NCBI GenBank assembly: GCA_902567855.1 | Contig: CACFOQ010000001.1 | Span: 1-64,000, forward strand | DNA from: an uncultured Alphaproteobacteria bacterium | GTDB lineage: Bacteria; Pseudomonadota; Alphaproteobacteria; HIMB59; GCA-002718135 | DNA length: 64,000 nt | Reading direction: 5' to 3' | Shown: positions 56,342 through 64,000 of the stretch, piece after piece | Layout of the letters: every line of letters begins with the position of its first letter | How positions within the stretch are numbered: the stretch's first letter is position 1 | Program-made: the position numbers and the translations under genes | Notes under the pieces: model-generated | Told to the model about the DNA's origin: nothing | The model's database searches: none | Seen by the model: the letters and a program-made list of their open reading frames with translations, nothing else

Positions 56342-59098
56342 TTAATCTAACTTTTCTATTTTAGCTGCGCAATATTTAAATTCAGGAATTTTACCATAAG
56401 GATCAAGGGCTGGATTAGTTAATAAATTTGCTGCAGCTTCATTATAACAAAAAGGGATAAAAATCACTCCTTCAGGAATAGCCCTGTCTTGTCTTACTCT
56501 TATATTGATAGTACCCCTTCTGGTTGAAACTTTAATTTTATCCCCAGGCGTCATATTATTCTTTAAAATTTCACTTGGTGATATTGAAACAGTTGCCTCA
56601 GGTTCTATAGCATCTAAGTTAGAAGCTTTTCTTGTCATAGACCCAGTATGCCAATGCTCTAATTGTCTTCCAGTGGTAAGGATCATTTCAAATTCTTTAT
56701 CAGGTAATTCATTAGGAGAAGTAACACTAGCAGGAACAAATTTTCCTCTTCCGGTTTCATTTGGAAATTTATCTCCAAATACTATTTCGTCACCAGGAGT
56801 TGTTGGAGATTTACTTGGATAAGTAACTGAATTTTCTTTCTCTAATCTATCCCAAGAAATATTATTTAGTGAAGGCATAGTCATGGCCATTTCCTCATAT
56901 ATTTCTTTGGGGTGTTTGTAACTCCAACCTAATCCCATTCTTTTACCTAATTCATTTGTGATCCACCAATCTTCTTTTGCCATACCAGGCGCTTCAAGAG
57001 CTTTACGTCCCATTTGAACTTGCCTATTTGTATTGGTAACAGTTCCATTTTTTTCGGGCCATGCTGAAGCAGGAAAAATTACATCAGCATATGTTGCAGT
57101 TTCTGTTAAAAAAATATCCTGAACTACTAAATGTTTTAACATTTGAAGAGCTTCTCTTACGTGATTTAGATCTGGATCAGACATTGCTGGATTTTCTCCA
57201 AGAATGTACATACCATTTATTGTATTGTCATGAATTGCATCCATAATTTCAACAACAGTCAAACCTTTTTTATCATCTAAGGAAGTGTTCCAAAATTTTT
57301 CAAAAAAATCTTTTTTTTCATCTTTTTCTACTAACTGATAGTCAGGATACATCATCGGTATTAACCCAGCGTCAGAAGCGCCTTGAACATTATTTTGACC
57401 TCTAAGTGGATGGAGTCCTGAACCTCTCCTACCAACATTTCCAGTCATCAAAGCTAAAGATATTAAACATCTAGCATTGTCAGTGCCATGAACATGTTGT
57501 GATACACCCATTCCCCAAAAAATTAACCCTTTATCAGTATTTGCAAATAGTCTTGCAACTTCTCTAATCATATCTGAACTTATACCGGTTTGCTCTTCCA
57601 TTAATTCTGGAGGATAATTCATCAAATGCTTCTTTAATTCTACAAATCCTGATGTTTGTTTTTTAATATATTCTTCATTAAATAAATTTTCTTCAATAAT
57701 AACATTCATTATGGAATTAAGAAGAGCAACATCTGATCCTGGTTTAAATTGTAACATATGAGTTGAATGTTTTTTTAACGCATGACCTCTTGGATCCATT
57801 ACAATTAATTTAGATCCTTTTTTGGCTGCATTTTTAAAAAAAGTTGCAGCAACAGGATGATTTTCAGTTGGATTAGCACCAATTACAATTATAACTTCTG
57901 AATGTTCAACCTCATAAAATGGAGCAGTTACAGCACCGGAACCTATAGTTTCAAGCAAGGCGGCAACAGATGAGGCATGACAAAGACGTGTGCAATGATC
58001 TACATTATTGGTGTTAAAACCAGTACGAATAAGTTTTTGAAAAAGATATGCTTCCTCATTTGAACATTTAGCTGATCCAAAACCTGCTAGATTACTTTTA
58101 CCATTTCTTCTCTTTTTAATTTCAAGAAATCCATTTGCAGCATGATCTAATGCTTCATCCCATGTAGCCTCCCTAAAATACTCATGCAAATTGGAGAAAT
58201 TAATACTCGGATGTAAATCTTTTTCCTTTCCTTTTATTCTTATTAGAGGTTTAGTTAGCCTCTCTGGATTACTAACATAATCAAAGCCAAATCTACCTTT
58301 TACACAGAGTCTATTTTTATTAGCTGGACCATCAATCCCGTTTACATATTTAATTTCGTTATCTTTAACATTGTATTCTATTTGACATCCAACACCACAA
58401 TAAGGACAAACACTTTCTGTTTTTGTGTCTATCTTGTTTTGACCCACACCTTTTGCATCCACAATACTGGCAGGCATAAGGGCTCCAGTTGGGCAAGCCT
58501 GCACACATTCACCACAAGCAACACATGTACTATCTCCCATAGGATCATCAAAATCAAAAACAATTTTTGAATTTTCCCCTCTATAAGCCATGCCTATAAC
58601 ATCATTTACCTGAACCTCTCTACACGCACGGACACAAAGATTACACTGAATACAGGCATCTAAATTTACTGCCATACTAGGGTGAGAACTATCCGGCTGA
58701 CAAGGTGTTTTTTTTGGAAATCTATTTTCTTTTAGGTCAACTTTATCGATCCAATTCCAAAAATCTGAATTATTATCATGTGCAACTTCTCTTTCCGGTT
58801 GATCTGCTAATAATAATTCAAAAACTAGTTCTCTAGATTTTTTTGCTTTATCTGATGCTGTTTGAACCTTCATATCAGTCGAAGGTTTTCTAATACATGA
58901 AGCTGCTAGTACTCTTTCTCCCTCAATTTCAACCATGCAAGCTCTACAGTTTCCATCAGCTCTGTAACCAGGTTTATTTGCATGACATAAATGAGGAATT
59001 TCATTCCCAAGTCTATTAGCTACTTGCCATATTGTTTCATCTTGGTTTGCCTCAACTTCTTTATTATCAAGATAAAATTTTATTTTGTTATCACTCAT
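56342..59098 (-). CDS. fdhA: Formate dehydrogenase alpha subunit (Mo/W-bis-MGD)
   Basis: 918 residues, cytoplasmic NAD-dependent type. Domains: 2Fe-2S ferredoxin (Cys38, 51, 54, 68), His-Cys region, two 4Fe-4S clusters (Cys149/152/155/159 and Cys192/195/198/202), the 4Fe-4S of the catalytic domain (C-P-Y-C-G-V-G-C 231-238 and Cys265), then the bis-MGD domain. The metal ligand is Cys373 in T-R-L-C-H-A-S-S-V, so no selenocysteine is used. The C-terminal domain has Q-L-E-H-W-H-T-G-S-M-T near 815. It overlaps fdhB by 8 bp. Confidence 0.95.
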   Translation of the reverse strand: MSDNKIKFYLDNKEVEANQDETIWQVANRLGNEIPHLCHANKPGYRADGNCRACMVEIEGERVLAASCIRKPSTDMKVQTASDKAKKSRELVFELLLADQPEREVAHDNNSDFWNWIDKVDLKENRFPKKTPCQPDSSHPSMAVNLDACIQCNLCVRACREVQVNDVIGMAYRGENSKIVFDFDDPMGDSTCVACGECVQACPTGALMPASIVDAKGVGQNKIDTKTESVCPYCGVGCQIEYNVKDNEIKYVNGIDGPANKNRLCVKGRFGFDYVSNPERLTKPLIRIKGKEKDLHPSINFSNLHEYFREATWDEALDHAANGFLEIKKRRNGKSNLAGFGSAKCSNEEAYLFQKLIRTGFNTNNVDHCTRLCHASSVAALLETIGSGAVTAPFYEVEHSEVIIVIGANPTENHPVAATFFKNAAKKGSKLIVMDPRGHALKKHSTHMLQFKPGSDVALLNSIMNVIIEENLFNEEYIKKQTSGFVELKKHLMNYPPELMEEQTGISSDMIREVARLFANTDKGLIFWGMGVSQHVHGTDNARCLISLALMTGNVGRRGSGLHPLRGQNNVQGASDAGLIPMMYPDYQLVEKDEKKDFFEKFWNTSLDDKKGLTVVEIMDAIHDNTINGMYILGENPAMSDPDLNHVREALQMLKHLVVQDIFLTETATYADVIFPASAWPEKNGTVTNTNRQVQMGRKALEAPGMAKEDWWITNELGKRMGLGWSYKHPKEIYEEMAMTMPSLNNISWDRLEKENSVTYPSKSPTTPGDEIVFGDKFPNETGRGKFVPASVTSPNELPDKEFEMILTTGRQLEHWHTGSMTRKASNLDAIEPEATVSISPSEILKNNMTPGDKIKVSTRRGTINIRVRQDRAIPEGVIFIPFCYNEAAANLLTNPALDPYGKIPEFKYCAAKIEKLD

Positions 59099-60794
59099 AA
59101 CTTATCTCTTTTGAAAAAAATTTCAGAACTGAATTAAGTGGGTTTGTAGCTGCTTGGCCTAAACCACAAATAGAAGCTTGAGACATTACTTCCGAAAGAT
59201 CAGCTAGTTTTTCTTTATTCCAAATTTTTTCTTTCATTAGCTTTACTGTTTTTTCTGTACCGGCTCGACATGGTGTGCATTGACCACAACTTTCTTCTTC
59301 AAAAAACTTTAATAAATTTAAAGCTACATCTTTCATACTATCCTTATCAGATAATACTACAATTGCTGCAGATCCCAAAAAACATCCTGCTTCAGTTAAT
59401 TCTTTAGAACCATAATCTAAAGGAATATTGTTCATTTCTGAAGGTAAAATTCCTCCAGATGCACCTCCAGGAAGGTATCCTTTAAATGTATGATTATCTG
59501 CCATACCTCCACAATAATTATCTATTAACTCTTGAATTGTAATTCCAGCTGGGGCAACTTTTACACCAGGCTCTTTTACTCTTCCAGATACAGAAAAACT
59601 GTGAAAGCCTTTTTTTTCATCTTTACCTTGCTCAGAAAACCATTTTGATCCTCTTTCAATTATATCTCTAATCCAAAACAGAGTTTCAAGATTGTTAGTG
59701 AGTGTTGGAAAACCAAACAAGCCTACTTCAGCTACATAAGGTGGTCTGTGTCTTGGAAGACCTCTTTTACCTTCTATACTCTCTATCATTGCTGACTCTT
59801 CTCCACATATATATGCTCCTGCTCCTCTTCTTAAAATAAAATGTCCTTCAGGAATTATTTTTTCTTTTTCTAAATTCTTAATTTCATTATTTAAAATTTC
59901 TATCACAGAAGGGTACTCATCTCTCATATAAATATAAACATTTGAAGCTTTGATAAACAATGAAGCAATTAGTGCTCCTTCTAAAAATCTATGAGGATCT
60001 TTTTCTAAATAAAATCTATCTTTAAATGTTCCAGGCTCACCTTCATCTCCATTTACAGCAACATATTTTTTACCACTATACTTAGAAACTATTTCCCATT
60101 TCATACCTGTTGGAAATCCTGCACCCCCCTTACCTTTCAATCCGCTGTCTTTCAAAAATTCAATAATTTGTTCATTGGTTATTTTACCCTCACTGATTTT
60201 GGTTGATATTTTATAGCCACCATTTTTTTTATAATCTTCTAAAGAAATATATTTTGGAATAACCGCATCAAAATCATTTTTTTTAATAGTTTCTGCAACT
60301 GATCTTAGTGAGGCATTATCAACATAGTTTTTGCCTACACAAACTGTTGGAGCCACATCACATCTTCCCATACAGGGGCCAGGAACAACTTTAATATTTT
60401 TATTTTCTACTTCTTTTAAATCTTTAAGAAGTTTTTTTGCCCCATATAGTTCGCATGTTAGACTTTCGCATACTCTTATAATTTTTATAGGATGATAGTT
60501 ATCAGTATTTTTTACAATATTAAAATGCGCATAAAATGTAGCGACTTCATATACCTCTGTATATGGTATTTTTAAGAGTGAAGCTAATGCAACAAGATGT
60601 TTGTCATACAAAACACCAAAATTATCTTGAATGATATGTAAATATTCTATTAATTCATCTCTTTTTAAGTCTTTTTTATATAATAATTTAGAAACTTCAT
60701 TTAAAAAAATATCTTCGACTTGACGTCCTTTAGTAGTCCAGCGTTTTTTTTTCTTTTTTAATGCTGTATTAGTTTGTGAAATAAATTTATTCAT
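59091..60794 (-). CDS. fdhB: Formate dehydrogenase beta subunit, NuoE-NuoF fusion
   Basis: 567 residues, the diaphorase part that hands electrons to NAD+. The N-terminal NuoE-like thioredoxin domain has the 2Fe-2S cysteines 109/114 and 141/145. The NuoF-like part has the FMN/NADH loop K-G-K-G-G-A-G-F-P (220-227), N-G-D-E-G-E-P-G-T near 248-256 and the 4Fe-4S ligands Cys503, 506, 509 and 543. The same fusion is found in methylotroph Fdh1 enzymes. It is first in the fdh operon, divergent from tusA. Confidence 0.94.
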   Translation of the reverse strand: MNKFISQTNTALKKKKKRWTTKGRQVEDIFLNEVSKLLYKKDLKRDELIEYLHIIQDNFGVLYDKHLVALASLLKIPYTEVYEVATFYAHFNIVKNTDNYHPIKIIRVCESLTCELYGAKKLLKDLKEVENKNIKVVPGPCMGRCDVAPTVCVGKNYVDNASLRSVAETIKKNDFDAVIPKYISLEDYKKNGGYKISTKISEGKITNEQIIEFLKDSGLKGKGGAGFPTGMKWEIVSKYSGKKYVAVNGDEGEPGTFKDRFYLEKDPHRFLEGALIASLFIKASNVYIYMRDEYPSVIEILNNEIKNLEKEKIIPEGHFILRRGAGAYICGEESAMIESIEGKRGLPRHRPPYVAEVGLFGFPTLTNNLETLFWIRDIIERGSKWFSEQGKDEKKGFHSFSVSGRVKEPGVKVAPAGITIQELIDNYCGGMADNHTFKGYLPGGASGGILPSEMNNIPLDYGSKELTEAGCFLGSAAIVVLSDKDSMKDVALNLLKFFEEESCGQCTPCRAGTEKTVKLMKEKIWNKEKLADLSEVMSQASICGLGQAATNPLNSVLKFFSKEISYE

Positions 60795-60834
60795 TATATT
60801 TTTATTAAGATTTATATATCGTTATCATAAAGTT

Positions 60835-61074
60835 ATGAAAGATAAAGTTGAAAAAAATGAAATAATCTTAGATACCTCAGGCACTGAATGCCCTATTCCA
60901 GTTTTAAAAGCTAGAAATTTGTGCCAAACATTGTCAGGTGGAGCAATAGTCAAAGTCATATGTACTGATCCTTTAGCTGAAGAAGATTTTAGACATTATT
61001 GCAAGCAATCAAATTACTCTTTAATTGATATAATAAAAAGTGAATCAAAAATATATATTAAATTTAAGATTTAG
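60835..61074 (+). CDS. TusA-family sulfur carrier
   Basis: 79 residues with the hallmark E-C-P-I-P-V-L-K-A-R (Cys19, C-P-x-P). These proteins carry persulfide sulfur from cysteine desulfurases; TusA feeds FdhD and molybdenum cofactor synthesis in E. coli. Its place between the fdh and moeA genes fits sulfur delivery to formate dehydrogenase rather than tRNA thiolation, by inference. Divergent from fdhB by 40 bp, convergent with moeA with a 1-bp gap. Confidence 0.9.
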   Translation: MKDKVEKNEIILDTSGTECPIPVLKARNLCQTLSGGAIVKVICTDPLAEEDFRHYCKQSNYSLIDIIKSESKIYIKFKI

Positions 61075-61075
61075 A

Positions 61076-62299
61076 TTAATCAAATATATCTTCATAAGAG
61101 TAAAATGAGTAATATTCTCCCTTAGAAATAAAACTAACCTTCTCAGGTATCTCAATAATACCATCAGAATAAGCAATGGAAGAAATCATTCCTGACCCTT
61201 GTTTGGGAAATTTATTTACAATTAGTTCATCTTTATTTTTTTGAACCATAACCCTTAACCACTCCAATCTTTTATTTTTCTTGTTCATAGAAAAATTAAC
61301 TTTTACTTTTGTGCTTTTAGGCAAATTTAACTTCCCGCTACATATATATTCAATTAAAGGCTTAATTAACATGCCATATAATAAATGTACTGAAACAGGA
61401 TTTCCAGGCAAACAAATAATAATTTTTTTATTTATCTTTCCTATAGCTAATGGCCTTCCTGGTTTAATAGCAGTTTTCCAAAAATAAACTTTTCCAATTT
61501 GATTAACTGCACCAATCAAATGATCCTCTTCTCCTACGGAAGCTCCTCCCGTTGTTATAATAATATCAAATTTTTTTGTATTTTTTAAAAGGCTACTTAT
61601 AACAAGTTTTTTATTATCTTTTAAATTACCTAAAAACTTCGGTTTTATATAGGCTTGATTTAATAAAGCATGCAAAGAATAAAAATTGGAATTATTTATT
61701 TCAGAACCTTTTAAATTTTCAGTTGGTTTTTGTAATTCATTACCACTGGTGTAATATCCAATTTTAATTTTTTTATTTACAATTATTTTTTTTTTACCAA
61801 TAGCAGCTATGAGGTTAATATTATTAATTTTAATCTTTTCACCTTTTTCTAAAATTTTTTGACCCTTTTTAATATCCTCTCCCTTAAGACGACAATTTTC
61901 ACCATATTTGGGTAATTTATTAATTTTTAATTTGTTATTAAATAATTTAACATTTTCTTGCATGACTACAGTTTTTGAATTTAAGGGCATTTTTGCGCCA
62001 GTAAATATTCTAGACACTGTATTTTTTTTTAAATATATATTTTGTTTGTCGCCAGCTACTATTCTTTTATCATTTATTAACATATTACTATTACTATTAA
62101 GATCACTTTTTAATAAAGCATAACCATCAACTGCAGAATTATTAAATGGTGGCAAATATAATTTACTAACTAAATCTTTAGCTAAAAATCTATTTAAAGA
62201 TTTTTCAAGAGCAATTAACTCTGAACCTAATTTAAGTTTTATATCTTTCCTTAATAATTTAAGTATTTTATCTTTTGTTAGGGGATTCTTATTTGTCAT
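61076..62299 (-). CDS. moeA: Molybdopterin molybdenumtransferase MoeA
   Basis: 407 residues; inserts molybdate (or tungstate) into adenylated molybdopterin. N-terminal P-P-F-N-N-S-A-V-D-G-Y-A (about 51-62), R-I-F-T-G-A-K-M-P (about 92-100), and the MPT-binding I-I-T-T-G-G-A-S-V-G-E-E-D (about 248-260) plus C-L-P-G-N-P-V-S near 300. It overlaps mobB by 11 bp. Confidence 0.94.
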   Translation of the reverse strand: MTNKNPLTKDKILKLLRKDIKLKLGSELIALEKSLNRFLAKDLVSKLYLPPFNNSAVDGYALLKSDLNSNSNMLINDKRIVAGDKQNIYLKKNTVSRIFTGAKMPLNSKTVVMQENVKLFNNKLKINKLPKYGENCRLKGEDIKKGQKILEKGEKIKINNINLIAAIGKKKIIVNKKIKIGYYTSGNELQKPTENLKGSEINNSNFYSLHALLNQAYIKPKFLGNLKDNKKLVISSLLKNTKKFDIIITTGGASVGEEDHLIGAVNQIGKVYFWKTAIKPGRPLAIGKINKKIIICLPGNPVSVHLLYGMLIKPLIEYICSGKLNLPKSTKVKVNFSMNKKNKRLEWLRVMVQKNKDELIVNKFPKQGSGMISSIAYSDGIIEIPEKVSFISKGEYYSFYSYEDIFD

Positions 62300-62786
62300 T
62301 ATAATTTATAATAAATTCAATAATTTCATTTATTTCATCTTTTTTAAATTGTTTTTTTTCAAATAAATCAATTTTTTTTTCAGATATAACTGCAATAACA
62401 TTTTTTAATTTATTAAATAAAAAAGAAGATTTATCTGATGAATTTTTAATAATTTCAATTTTAGGATGTATATCATTCTTATATCCCTCAACAATAACTA
62501 TATCAGCATTTTGGATTTCCTTGAGAAGGTCATTTAATTTTTTTTCATCTTTATTTTTAATTTCTGTTATCTTTGCCCATCTTTTTGAAGAACTAATTAT
62601 AACTTCTTTTGCACCAGCTTTACGATGAAGAAAACTATCTGTTTGAGGATAGTCAATTTCAAAGCCATCGTGAGCATGCTTTATAGAAGCAACCTCAAAT
62701 TCTCTGAAGGTTAAAGCTGAAATAATTTTTTGTGCAAAAAAAGTTTTGCCAGAATTTTTAAGACCTACAATTCCAATAACTTTCAT
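62289..62786 (-). CDS. mobB: Molybdopterin-guanine dinucleotide synthesis protein MobB
   Basis: 165 residues with the P-loop G-L-K-N-S-G-K-T (8-15), I-K-H-A-H-D-G-F near 36-43 and D-S-F-L-H-R-K-A-G-A near 51-60, all typical of MobB, a GTP-binding partner of MobA. It lies 2 bp after the permease gene and overlaps moeA. Confidence 0.93.
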   Translation of the reverse strand: MKVIGIVGLKNSGKTFFAQKIISALTFREFEVASIKHAHDGFEIDYPQTDSFLHRKAGAKEVIISSSKRWAKITEIKNKDEKKLNDLLKEIQNADIVIVEGYKNDIHPKIEIIKNSSDKSSFLFNKLKNVIAVISEKKIDLFEKKQFKKDEINEIIEFIINYNDK

Positions 62787-62788
62787 CT

Positions 62789-63478
62789 TTATCTTTTTCT
62801 TAAATTAAACATATATACTAGAGAATAAATAATCATTGTTAAAAAAATTAAAACTATTCCTAAAGCCATAGCATATTCAAGATTGCCCATTCTAGTTTCT
62901 AGAGAAATAGCGGTAGTCATTACTCTAGTATAATGATCAATATTTCCTCCAACAATCATTACAGCTCCAACTTCAGAAATAGCTCTTCCAAAAGCAGAGA
63001 GTAAAACAGTAATTAAAAGGAAATAGCTATGAAATATTAAAAGTTTTAAAGTACCAATAAAAGGCATATTTAAAGATCGAATTTGATCTTTATATTTTAA
63101 CCAATTTTGATTAAAAATTTCATGAGAAAGAGAAGCCACTATAGGAAAAATAATAATCATTTGTGCCATAATCATAGCAGTAGGCGTGTACAATAACTTA
63201 AAAATTCCTAAAGGGCCTCCATAGGCTATAAAAAAGTATACTATCAAACCAACTACAACAGGTGGGATTCCCATAAAAGAATTAATCAAAATTAAAAAAA
63301 AATTTTTAAAGTAGAAGTTTTTTAATGCAAGTATGTAACCTATAATAATGCCAATAAATGATGATAAAATAAGAGCTATGAGGCTTACTTTTAGAGATAA
63401 ATAAATAATTTCATAAAGAATTGGATCAATTAAGATTATTAATTTTAAAGCATTTAAAATAATTTCTAGTATATTCAT
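62789..63478 (-). CDS. tupB: Tungstate ABC transporter permease, TupB-like
   Basis: 229 residues, with about five or six membrane helices and the ABC-permease loop F-G-R-A-I-S-E-V-G-A-V-M-I-V-G-G (about 163-178). The block Y-T-R-V-M-T-T-A-I-S-L-E-T-R-M-G (about 182-197) is characteristic of TupB/WtpB-type tungstate permeases. Its ATPase and binding protein are not in the window and may lie beyond the right edge. Followed by mobB and moeA, so it serves the formate dehydrogenase cofactor. Confidence 0.85.
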   Translation of the reverse strand: MNILEIILNALKLIILIDPILYEIIYLSLKVSLIALILSSFIGIIIGYILALKNFYFKNFFLILINSFMGIPPVVVGLIVYFFIAYGGPLGIFKLLYTPTAMIMAQMIIIFPIVASLSHEIFNQNWLKYKDQIRSLNMPFIGTLKLLIFHSYFLLITVLLSAFGRAISEVGAVMIVGGNIDHYTRVMTTAISLETRMGNLEYAMALGIVLIFLTMIIYSLVYMFNLRKR

Positions 63479-63502
63479 TTATATTATATTTAACTTATTA
63501 AT

Positions 63503-64000
63503 ATGACTCAGCAAAATAAACACTCATTATTTCCTAATATTCACAATGATTCTTTAACACAAAATATTGAAGGTTTAGATCAAGATAATAAAAAAATTAG
63601 TGCAAAAATCATTAAAGAGGGTGCATTAACAATCTTTCTTAATAATCAAGAGATAGTTACTCTTATGTGCATCCTGGATCATCCTATATATTTGGCTATA
63701 GGATATTTGCTCAATCAAAATATGATAGGGGAAAAAGATAAAATTAGATCAATAGATTTTGATAAAGATCTTAACTTAATTGTAGTTAGAACTAATAAAA
63801 AGACTAATTATGAAAAAATATTAAAAAAAAAGGTCATAACTAGTGGTTGCGCTCAAGGAACAGTTTTTGGAAATATCTATGAAGAAATTGGAAAAATAAA
63901 GATAACTTCTAAAATTATTATAAGACATAAATGGATTTATGAAATTTCAAAAAAAATAAATCAGATACCCAGTCTTTATTTAGAGGCTGGAGCAGTACAT
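63503..64000 (+). CDS. fdhD: Formate dehydrogenase accessory sulfurtransferase FdhD, partial
   Basis: The first 166 codons; the gene runs past the window end. FdhD passes sulfur from IscS to the bis-MGD cofactor of formate dehydrogenase. Signs are L-D-H-P-I-Y-L-A-I-G-Y-L (about 58-69) and the catalytic loop T-S-G-C-A-Q-G-T (Cys116), where a second Cys of the E. coli CxxC pair is absent. H-x-W-I-Y-E near 146 follows. It is divergent from tupB, 24 bp away. Confidence 0.88.
   Translation, partial: MTQQNKHSLFPNIHNDSLTQNIEGLDQDNKKISAKIIKEGALTIFLNNQEIVTLMCILDHPIYLAIGYLLNQNMIGEKDKIRSIDFDKDLNLIVVRTNKKTNYEKILKKKVITSGCAQGTVFGNIYEEIGKIKITSKIIIRHKWIYEISKKINQIPSLYLEAGAVH

Noticed and set aside
56342-59098. 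Selenocysteine in formate dehydrogenase
   Set aside because: The metal ligand is encoded as Cys373 and there is no in-frame UGA.

Overview
The window reads as a stretch of chromosome from a streamlined, AT-rich (about 30% GC by eye) alphaproteobacterium, most likely a marine SAR11-like, HIMB59/AEGEAN-169-like or similar lineage. The evidence is the gene order of the ribosomal superoperon (secY-adk-rpsM-rpsK-rpoA-rplQ followed by crcB and rluC), heterotetrameric sarcosine oxidase, ectoine-utilisation genes, a DmdA-type demethylase and very short intergenic gaps. The exact clade cannot be fixed from sequence reading alone. No gene-free stretch exceeds 300 bases; the longest are the 186-bp L10 leader region and 175 bp upstream of the tRNA-Tyr/tuf operon. 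No rRNA, CRISPR array, insertion sequence or phage gene was seen.

Region 1 (1-3.6 kb): the 3' end of an EamA-type transporter, an M19 dipeptidase-like protein with lost metal ligands, and a translationally coupled pair of uncharacterised genes, the second a DUF3726 protein.

Region 2 (3.6-19.6 kb, minus strand): one apparent 14-gene catabolic operon with gaps of 43 bp or less. In transcription order it encodes an amidinotransferase, EutA, EutB, EutC, a PLP fold-type II enzyme, an M20 amidohydrolase, an M24 creatinase-like protein, a proline-racemase-family dehydratase, sarcosine oxidase beta/delta/alpha/gamma, DoeA ectoine hydrolase and a DmdA-type THF-dependent demethylase. A GabD/DoeC-like aldehyde dehydrogenase diverges from its start. 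Together they look like a composite module for osmolytes (ectoine/hydroxyectoine, N-methylated glycines, hydroxyproline-like compounds, perhaps DMSP) feeding aspartate, glycine and THF-bound one-carbon units.

Region 3 (21.1-26.2 kb): a ROK kinase, BioY, MgtE, tRNA-Leu(GAG), LipB, an RluC/D-type pseudouridine synthase and the CrcB fluoride channel.

Region 4 (26.2-55.3 kb): a nearly continuous transcription/translation block on the minus strand. It runs tRNA-Tyr, tRNA-Gly, tuf, tRNA-Trp, secE, nusG, rplKA, L10 leader, rplJL, rpoBC, rpsL, rpsG, fusA, then the S10/spc/alpha ribosomal genes through rpoA-rplQ. rpmD (L30) is missing between rpsE and rplO, and tuf is not next to fusA. Plausible promoters sit before tRNA-Tyr, rpsL and rpsM.

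Region 5 (55.3-64 kb): RlmB-type methyltransferase, tRNA-Thr, a previously easy-to-miss 39-residue lipoprotein, an NAD-type formate dehydrogenase (FdhA plus a NuoE-NuoF fusion), TusA, MoeA, MobB, a TupB-like tungstate permease and the start of fdhD. These genes supply the metal-pterin cofactor for formate oxidation, the likely end of the one-carbon flow started in region 2.
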